From positions 39,448 through 103,447 of the forward strand of contig JAKSLI010000002.1 of the NCBI GenBank assembly GCA_024401305.1: a stretch of 64,000 bases of DNA. Direction: 5' to 3'. Under the pieces are notes generated by a model that was given only the letters and a program-made list of their open reading frames with translations, was not told the DNA's origin and did not search any database. Each line of letters starts with the position of its first letter. The first letter of the stretch is position 1. This stretch comes from Bacteroidaceae bacterium (GTDB lineage Bacteria > Bacteroidota > Bacteroidia > Bacteroidales > Bacteroidaceae). Made by a program: the position numbers and the translations under genes. Below, in pieces: positions 58,546-64,000 of this stretch.

Positions 58546-59760
58546 ATGAAAAAGAAACTCTCTCTCCATTACGCATTGCGCATAATGCTTTCTGCTTTCT
58601 GCGTTTTGCATTCTGCATTCGTTTCAGCTCAAGATAGCAAGACTGACATCTTTAATCCGGTAAACACTTCCGTAACATCGCAGACCATCGCCCCTGACGC
58701 TCGTGCTGCTGGTATGGGTGATGTCGGTGCTGCTACCGACCCGGATGTGAACTCTCAGTTCTGGAATCCAGCGAAGTATCCGTTTGCTATCAGCAAGGCA
58801 GGCGTTGCTCTCAACTACACTCCTTGGCTCCGTCAGCTTGTTAGTGACATGGACTTGGCAACCGTTGCTGGTTACTATCGTATTGGCGATTACAGCGCTG
58901 TATCAGGTTCTCTTCGCTATTTCTCTCTCGGTGAAGTGATGACTTCTGAGGATGAAGGCGCTTATACTATCAAACCTTACGAAATGTCGCTTGACGCTTC
59001 GTACTCTTTGATGCTTAGCGAAACTTTCTCTCTCGGTGCTGGCGTGCGTTGGATATATTCTGACCTCACTTACGCCTATACTGACGACACAACTCCTGGT
59101 AGTGCGTTTGCCGCAGATCTTTCAATGTATTACAATAACTACTTTGATCTTGGTAGTCGCGAATGTCAGCTTGGTCTTGGTTTGAACATCTCGAACATTG
59201 GTAGCAAGATTAATTTCGGCGGTTCTGACTATAGTGAGTTCATCCCAACGAACCTGCGTCTTGGTTTCAATCTCATGATTCCTGTGGACGAATACAACCG
59301 CTTCTCTATTGCAGCAGATGCAAACAAACTCCTTGTTCCAACATGTCCTACTGACGACCAGTGCCGTGAGGCTCTTGGTTTGATGGAAGATGAACCTGTA
59401 ACTTGGTACAACGATTATCGTCTTGAAAACTACTACAACCTCTCTTCTATATCTGGTATCTTCAAGAGCTTCAGCGATGCTCCTGGCGGTGCGAAGGAGG
59501 AACTTCAGGAGATAAACTGGAGCATTGGTGGTGAGTATGTTTATAATGACCGCTTCACGCTGCGTGCAGGTTATCATCATGAGTCGGAGAACAAGGGTAA
59601 CCGTAAGTATTTCACGGTGGGTGCTGGCTTTAGAATGAGTTCTTTCACGCTTGACTGCGGTTATCTCATTGCTACGGCAAAGTCAAACCCTCTTGACCAA
59701 ACCCTCCGCTTCACTCTCGGTTTCGATCTCGACGGATTGAAAGATCTCTTCAAGAGATAA
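58546..59760 (+). CDS. porV: Type IX secretion system outer-membrane shuttle PorV
   Basis: A 404-residue 14-strand FadL-like barrel. The mature part begins around QDSKTDIFNPVN, with the conserved PDARAAGMGDVGAATDPDVN and SQFWNPAKYPFA near the N-terminus, FLGEVMTSEDEGAYTIKPYE-like loops (LGEVMTSEDEG), and LGLGLNISNIGSKINFGG. It ends RFTLGFDLDGLKDLFKR. PorV carries cargo from the Sov translocon to the PorU complex. The signal-peptide core LHYALRIMLSAFCVLHSAF is read from a simple repeat (58560-58620). Start 58546 follows the hairpin array. Confidence 0.93.
   Translation: MKKKLSLHYALRIMLSAFCVLHSAFVSAQDSKTDIFNPVNTSVTSQTIAPDARAAGMGDVGAATDPDVNSQFWNPAKYPFAISKAGVALNYTPWLRQLVSDMDLATVAGYYRIGDYSAVSGSLRYFSLGEVMTSEDEGAYTIKPYEMSLDASYSLMLSETFSLGAGVRWIYSDLTYAYTDDTTPGSAFAADLSMYYNNYFDLGSRECQLGLGLNISNIGSKINFGGSDYSEFIPTNLRLGFNLMIPVDEYNRFSIAADANKLLVPTCPTDDQCREALGLMEDEPVTWYNDYRLENYYNLSSISGIFKSFSDAPGGAKEELQEINWSIGGEYVYNDRFTLRAGYHHESENKGNRKYFTVGAGFRMSSFTLDCGYLIATAKSNPLDQTLRFTLGFDLDGLKDLFKR
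58560..58620. repeat. TGC(A/T)TTCTGC simple repeat coding for the PorV signal-peptide core
   Basis: CATTACGCATTGCGCATAAT then GCTTTCTGCTTTCTGCG and TTTTGCATTCTGCATTC. The first words match the intergenic GTAATGC array at 40872 read on the other strand. Confidence 0.75.
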
Positions 59761-59775
59761 CACCCTCCCCCTACT

Positions 59776-59836
59776 CGGCGCCAATTGGCGCCGTTCCCTC
59801 ATTTCCCTTCCCCATATTCGGCGCCAATTGGCGCCG
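59776..59836. repeat. Two identical 18-bp perfect palindromes
   Basis: CGGCGCCAATTGGCGCCG at 59776-59793 and again at 59819-59836, in a C-rich spacer between porV and the peptidase gene. Confidence 0.9.
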
Positions 59837-59853
59837 CTTTCATTATTAATCTT

Positions 59854-60876
59854 ATGAAAACATTCTTCTCCCTCGTCCTCCTTTCCCTCCTTTTCTCTTG
59901 CTCAATGCCTTCCAAGCAGCAACATTCTCCCTCACAGGAAAGGGTGGGGAAGAGTTACGTTATAGAGGCACGTTGCCCGATAACGCCTGTGAAGAATCAG
60001 GGAACAAGTTCTTCTTGCTGGATATATGCAATGCTTGCCACGATAGAAAGCAATCGCATTGCTATGGGAGATAGCGTGAACCTTTCTGCTGCTTTCTACG
60101 AGCGTATGCTTCTTGCAGAGCAGGCTGAGGCTCTTTTCATGAATCAAGGTAAAGGCGAGATAAAGGTTCGCGGCATGATACCGCACCTTATGACTTTGAT
60201 TGATCGCCATGGCGCATTGATGGAAAATACTTATCATCATCATAACGAAAACCTGAACTATAAGGTGCTCGTTCGTGAGATTCAACTTATGGCAAGGAAT
60301 TTTGCAAGTGGCAATAAGGGACTGGATGCTTTTAAAACGGAATTGAATTCCCTTCTTGACCGTGAGATTTCTTTCCTCCCGAAAAGACAATTTTTGCTTG
60401 GCGCCGACTACTCTCTTGAAGAGTTCGGACACAGTGTGGCTCTCTTTGGAGATTATGAGTTTCTTGGTGCCGATTATGCCTTCCCGGATCGCCGTGAAAG
60501 CGATGTTGTTAAAAGCGTTGAACCGGATTCTCTTTTGAAGATAACGGAGAAATCAATCCGTGAAGGAAAGGCCGTTTGCTGGGAAGGTGATACGTCGGAA
60601 CCCGGCTACAATTGGGCTATGGGTGTTGCTGACATCAATCTTGATAGAAATACCATACTAAAGAACTACCACAAAGACATTCAGTCTTTCAAGACAACCG
60701 ACGACCATTGTCTTGAAATATGTGGCATTGCTCACAACAAGGCAGGCAGAAAATTCTTTATCTGCAAGAATTCTTGGGGCAAAACGAATAAATATGATGG
60801 TTTGATGTTAATGAGTTTTGAATATTTTCTCGCTAAAACTATCCTTATAGGAAAGTTGAAGCATAAAAACTCATAG
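59854..60876 (+). CDS. Lipoprotein papain-fold (C1/aminopeptidase C-like) cysteine peptidase
   Basis: About 340 residues. MKTFFSLVLLSLLFSC is a lipoprotein signal with Cys at 16. The papain fold shows PVKNQGTSSSCWIYAMLATI (catalytic Cys near 55, oxyanion Gln in KNQG), DDHCLEICGIA (His near 285) and ICKNSWGKTNKYDGLMLMS (Asn near 306). The insert after the Cys helix (AFYERMLLAEQAEALFM) resembles bleomycin hydrolase/PepC, but the protein is shorter than PepC (about 450 aa) and membrane-anchored. The last codons (KHKNS) lie in a palindrome. It follows porV and may be co-transcribed. Confidence 0.85.
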   Translation: MKTFFSLVLLSLLFSCSMPSKQQHSPSQERVGKSYVIEARCPITPVKNQGTSSSCWIYAMLATIESNRIAMGDSVNLSAAFYERMLLAEQAEALFMNQGKGEIKVRGMIPHLMTLIDRHGALMENTYHHHNENLNYKVLVREIQLMARNFASGNKGLDAFKTELNSLLDREISFLPKRQFLLGADYSLEEFGHSVALFGDYEFLGADYAFPDRRESDVVKSVEPDSLLKITEKSIREGKAVCWEGDTSEPGYNWAMGVADINLDRNTILKNYHKDIQSFKTTDDHCLEICGIAHNKAGRKFFICKNSWGKTNKYDGLMLMSFEYFLAKTILIGKLKHKNS

Positions 60877-60926
60877 GAAAACATTTTAAAAAATGCATTT
60901 TTTCAATCGTTTCCTCGTGAGTTTTT
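60865..60926. terminator. Palindrome shared by the ends of two convergent genes
   Basis: AAAAACTCATAGGAAAAC and GTTTCCTCGTGAGTTTTT are imperfect inverse copies around a T-rich loop. Both arms are coding: the left arm ends the peptidase (KNS, stop) and the right arm lies in the last codons of the alkyltransferase (KNSRGND). The outer AAAAACTCA matches the arms of the 5.7 and 37.2 kb elements. Confidence 0.8.
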
Positions 60927-61232
60927 ATCGAAGACTCCCTCTTCCCTAAGCAATCTTTGCTTCTTTTCTATCATTTCTCCCGCGCGTTGTCCATGAAAAC
61001 CGCCGATGTTGCCATTAGAATTTATTACTCTATGGCAAGGCACATCAGGTGCAAACGGATTGCGCTTCAGTGCTTGGCCAATAGCTTGAGCACTTTTACA
61101 CCCAATTTTTTCTCCGAGTTCCTTATACGAGATAGTCGTACCACGAGGAACATCCAGCAGCGCAAGATATACTTTGCGCTGGAATTCCGTGATACGACTA
61201 TCTGCCATTACTATTTTACGAATGTCTGTCAA
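60903..61232 (-). CDS. Methylated-DNA alkyltransferase-type protein (Ogt/ATL C-terminal domain)
   Basis: A 109-residue protein. FQRKVYLALLDVPRGTTISY, KELGEKIGCKSAQAIGQALK (winged helix) and the active-site motif VPCHRVI with Cys66, then GGFHGQRAGEMIEKKQRLL. Only the DNA-binding catalytic domain is present, without the N-terminal domain of Ogt. The intact Cys suggests a real O6-methylguanine methyltransferase and not an ATL. The ATG at 61232 overlaps the GH3 stop by ATGA, which points to coupled translation. Confidence 0.9.
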   Translation of the reverse strand: MTDIRKIVMADSRITEFQRKVYLALLDVPRGTTISYKELGEKIGCKSAQAIGQALKRNPFAPDVPCHRVINSNGNIGGFHGQRAGEMIEKKQRLLREEGVFDKNSRGND

Positions 61233-63589
61233 TTTCTTGTAAGTCGCTTGATAGGCTTCTGAGGGGCAAGGGCGTTTGTGGTCTTCTCCGTCATGCCGTC
61301 AATACGGAGACCAACGCGATGGCGAATGTCGGCTGAAGATGCTGCGATGAGGAAATCGTAGTTTCCTGCATCAACAACCCATGCACTTTCGTCTTCATCG
61401 AATGAAGCAAGTTCGCGACGCTGCATTGTCATGGTGAGCGTCTGGCTTTCGCCCGGATTAAGTTCGCGTGTCTTTCCGAAAGCCTTGAGTTCTTTTGATG
61501 GCTTCTCAAGCTTGCCTTCCGGTGCAACGGCATAAACCTGAACAACTTCCTTGCCGGCAACCTTACCGCTGTTCTTCACTGTTACGCTAACCTCGATTGT
61601 CTCGCCCTTACGAGTAACCTTTGGCTTGCTATATTCGAATGTGGTGAACGAAAGACCATAGCCGAAAGGATAGCTCACCTCGCGGTTGAAGCTGTCGAAG
61701 TAGCGATAGCCAACATAGATGTCTTCCTCGTGATTTGTGTATTCATAGCCAGACACGCCGTCGCTACCTCTTGAAGAGTGGTAAGTGTAGAGGTCCATGC
61801 CTGTTGGGAAGTTGGCTGTAGATGGATGGTCAGTAGCATTGTTAGGCCATGTCATTGTGAGCTTTCCTGAAGGAGAAGTCTTGCCTGTAAGGATGTCTGC
61901 CACACTGTTTCCACCTTCCATGCCAGGTTGCCATGCCACGAGGATAGCATCAACATTCTGCTTCCATGAAGCTGTCTCGATGACAGAACCAGAGTTGATG
62001 ACCACAACGACAGGCTTGTTCTTTGAATGGAAATATTCGCTCACGCGGTTTATGAGCTGGTGTTCCTGCTCAGTGAGGTTGAATTCTGTGGCGATGTCGC
62101 GGTCAATGCCCTCACCAGCCTGACGACCGATAGTAATGATTGCTGCGTCGGCATCGGCGTAACCCTTGCTGAAAGCGTATGAAGAGATGTCAATCTCGTC
62201 GTATTTCTGTTGTCCCATGTGAGGAGCTGCGAACCACTTTGCCGGATGACGGTCCATCTCGAACTTAAGCTGGGCGTAGTCGATGTATTTCTTATAAACC
62301 TCCGTGAGCTTGTCGGCAGTCTTGATGCCAGCATTGTTGAGACCTTCCACCATGTCAACAACGTATGGAGGGTGAACGCAACCAGAACCAACGCCACCAG
62401 AAAGGAACTCGTATGAGTTTACACCGAAGAGTGCAATTGTCTTCACGTCTGAAGAAAGAGGCAGAGTTGCATTCTTGTTCTCAAGAAGTACCATGCCTTC
62501 GTTTGCTGCACGGCGAGTTATCACGGCGTGTGCTTTGAGGTCTGGAGCGTCTGTTGCAGGGTATTTGTTGAAGGTAGGAGTCTTTACGACATACTCAAGG
62601 ATGCGACGCACGTTGATGTCAACATCCTTGATGTCGAGTTCGCCACTCTTCACCTTATCCAATATTTCCTGTACCTGCTGTGGCTGTCCAGGCTCCATGA
62701 CGTCGTTGCCGGCATGAACTTGGGCAGCTGTGTTGCGCTTGCCAATCCAGTCGGTCATCACCATACCCTTGTAGCCCCAGTCTGTGCGGAGAATGTCTGT
62801 GAGTAGGTCGCGGCTTTCTTGGGTGAGAGTGCCGTTTACCTTATTGTATGAAGCCATCACTGTCCATGGGCTACTTTCGCGTACAACAATTTCAAAACCG
62901 CGAAGATATATCTCACGAAGTGCACGCTGGGAAACGCGCTCGTCAACACTCATGCGCTCTGTCTCCTGTGAGTTTACTGCAAAGTGCTTGACGCTGGTTC
63001 CTGCACCTTCGCTCTGTACACCACGGACATAAGCGGCTGCAATTTTACCTGTGAGCAGCGGATCTTCAGAATAGTATTCGAAGTTACGACCGCAAAGTGG
63101 GTTGCGGTGGAGGTTCATTCCGGGACCAAGGATTACGTCACACTTGTATTCCTTTGTCTCATTACCGATAGCCTTGCCGATTTCCTCTACAAGTTCCGTG
63201 TTCCAAGTGGAAGCGAGAGATGTGCCGATAGGGAAAGCTGTGGCGTAATAGGTGCGAGTGTCGTTCTGGCGAGTAGGGAAGATGCGCACACCGGCAGGAC
63301 CGTCAGTGAGAACTGTAGCAGGAATGCCGAGGCGCTTGATCTCTGCTGTACTACCTGCGGCACCTGGAACTGTTGCCGAAGAACCGCCTACGGTAGCGCC
63401 GCCTTCAAAGAAATCGTAGGAACCTCCTACTAGGATTCTTGCCTTCTCTTCAAGTGTCATTGCCTTAAGCACTTCGTCGATGTTGTCCGCCCTAAGCTTA
63501 GGCGCAACTTGTGCTGTCATCGTTACACTAGATAAAAGCGCAGCTACAGCTATGAGGCTTCTAAAATGATTTTTGGTCTTCTTTTTCAT
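61229..63589 (-). CDS. Secreted glycoside hydrolase family 3 beta-glucosidase
   Basis: A 786-residue enzyme with signal peptide (RSLIAVAALLSSVTMTAQ). The GH3 N-terminal barrel has ARILVGGSYDFFEGG, VLTDGPAGVRIFP and LGPGMNLHRNPLCGRNFEYY. VKHFAVNSQETERMSVDERV and the nucleophile Asp in GMVMTDWIGKRN lie near residue 279. The second domain has GEGIDRDIATEFNL and PVVVVINSGSVIE. The C-terminal fibronectin-III-like domain begins VSVTVKNSGKVAGKEVVQVY. It probably releases glucose or xylose from oligosaccharides in the periplasm. Length is normal. Confidence 0.93.
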   Translation of the reverse strand: MKKKTKNHFRSLIAVAALLSSVTMTAQVAPKLRADNIDEVLKAMTLEEKARILVGGSYDFFEGGATVGGSSATVPGAAGSTAEIKRLGIPATVLTDGPAGVRIFPTRQNDTRTYYATAFPIGTSLASTWNTELVEEIGKAIGNETKEYKCDVILGPGMNLHRNPLCGRNFEYYSEDPLLTGKIAAAYVRGVQSEGAGTSVKHFAVNSQETERMSVDERVSQRALREIYLRGFEIVVRESSPWTVMASYNKVNGTLTQESRDLLTDILRTDWGYKGMVMTDWIGKRNTAAQVHAGNDVMEPGQPQQVQEILDKVKSGELDIKDVDINVRRILEYVVKTPTFNKYPATDAPDLKAHAVITRRAANEGMVLLENKNATLPLSSDVKTIALFGVNSYEFLSGGVGSGCVHPPYVVDMVEGLNNAGIKTADKLTEVYKKYIDYAQLKFEMDRHPAKWFAAPHMGQQKYDEIDISSYAFSKGYADADAAIITIGRQAGEGIDRDIATEFNLTEQEHQLINRVSEYFHSKNKPVVVVINSGSVIETASWKQNVDAILVAWQPGMEGGNSVADILTGKTSPSGKLTMTWPNNATDHPSTANFPTGMDLYTYHSSRGSDGVSGYEYTNHEEDIYVGYRYFDSFNREVSYPFGYGLSFTTFEYSKPKVTRKGETIEVSVTVKNSGKVAGKEVVQVYAVAPEGKLEKPSKELKAFGKTRELNPGESQTLTMTMQRRELASFDEDESAWVVDAGNYDFLIAASSADIRHRVGLRIDGMTEKTTNALAPQKPIKRLTRN

Positions 63590-63623
63590 TAGGATTATTG
63601 GTTAATAGGTGTTTTTGGTGTTG

Positions 63624-63631
63624 CAAAAGTA
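63624..63631 (-). promoter_or_regulatory. -7 box of the GH3-alkyltransferase operon
   Basis: TACTTTTG on the minus strand, 34 bp before the GH3 ATG. Confidence 0.55.
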
Positions 63632-63881
63632 CTAATATTATATAATGTATACAAATATAAAAAGACTTTTCTCGCAAATCAACACAAAAAAAACGTTTTC
63701 TGGAGAAATTACTTCTGGATAGCGTAGGCTGGTTTAGAATGGTCGTGATCTCAGTGATCATGGTGTGAAGCGACAAATAGACAAATCGCAGTCAAATCCA
63801 TCTTTTTGATAGAAACTCTATGGGTGATGGTTGATAATTCTCAATTAAATATCAGTTTTGGCAACTTTTCTGGGCAAATCC

Positions 63882-63912
63882 TTGCGGGATTAGGAAAAAA
63901 GTCGTTCCTTTG
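63882..63912 (+). promoter_or_regulatory. Probable rRNA operon promoter
   Basis: TTG (63882-63884), a 20-bp spacer and TTCCTTTG (63905-63912). The region 63590-63880 shows no gene. Confidence 0.45.
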
Positions 63913-63934
63913 CACTCGCTCCCAACGAAAAAGG

Positions 63935-64000
63935 GGGCAATCTTAAAGCGATCTTTGAAAGATTTACATAGACAGAAAGTAGTACAAGAAGCAAAGGAAA
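63935..64000 (+). other. Probable leader of a ribosomal RNA operon, cut by the window edge
   Basis: AAAGCGATCTTTGAAAGATT, then GACAGAAAGTAGTACAAGAA, resembles the antitermination and processing leader that precedes 16S rRNA in Bacteroidales. The 16S gene itself is not in the window. Confidence 0.45.

Overview
The window reads as a chromosomal segment of a gut or oral Bacteroidales species, most likely Prevotella or a close relative. Reasons: many start regions carry the Bacteroidota -7 box TAnnTTTG with a TTTG about 19-20 nt upstream; Shine-Dalgarno sites are almost absent; there is a SusC/SusD pair; the type IX secretion genes porU and porV are present; and there is a radical-SAM/lipoprotein pair of a kind known from Bacteroidales. 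No plasmid, phage or complete transposon is visible. The assignment is inferred from gene content, not from a database search.

Layout. 0-8 kb: housekeeping and small genes (four-helix-bundle protein, GH25 lysozyme-like protein, tsaE, a SpmAB-like membrane protein, zinc-ribbon and OmpA-like envelope proteins, tRNA-Glu(CTC), tagaturonate reductase, rlmH). 8-18 kb: a TamB-like protein and a strongly codon-biased SusC/SusD pair without local glycoside hydrolases. 18-21 kb: a FucP-like sugar permease and the Kdo genes kdsA-kdsD. 21-31 kb: an AT-rich accessory island. It holds a NUDIX hydrolase, a toxin-antitoxin-like pair with two operator-like palindromes, an XRE regulator, a nuclease/helicase (DUF2075-type) plus PUA/EVE-like protein operon preceded by a highly structured intergenic stretch, and two duplicated AlbA/Schlafen-type ATP-binding genes with their own promoter and terminator modules. 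31-40 kb: an ABC exporter pair, an outer-membrane protein, the rSAM/lipoprotein pair, rmuC, a GH43 enzyme and a DMT exporter. 40-47.6 kb: an aryl-pyruvate catabolic cluster (ACT protein, thioesterase, nitrilase-family amidase, iorA, iorB, aminotransferase, paaK). 47.6-54.8 kb: RNase G, a 30-residue basic protein, HU, CstA, a beta-barrel protein, deoD, ridA and a fumarylacetoacetase-family gene. 54.8-61 kb: porU-porV and a papain-fold lipoprotein. 61-63.6 kb: a DNA alkyltransferase and a GH3 glucosidase. The last 100 bp look like the promoter and leader of a ribosomal RNA operon that starts just outside.

How the genes work together. The 40-47 kb cluster fits transamination of aromatic amino acids, oxidative decarboxylation of the arylpyruvate by IorAB, and interconversion of aryl-acetyl-CoA and aryl acetate by PaaK. 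PorU and PorV are the sortase and shuttle of type IX secretion. KdsD and KdsA make consecutive Kdo precursors.

The most unusual layer is repetitive DNA. Two 240-bp elements have a 22-bp loop that is exactly inverted between 31-bp perfect arms. A REP/MITE family has entered coding sequence in frame and flanks the aminotransferase gene. Degenerate simple repeats run right up to start codons. There are also tandem hairpins and a divergent promoter region with near mirror symmetry.
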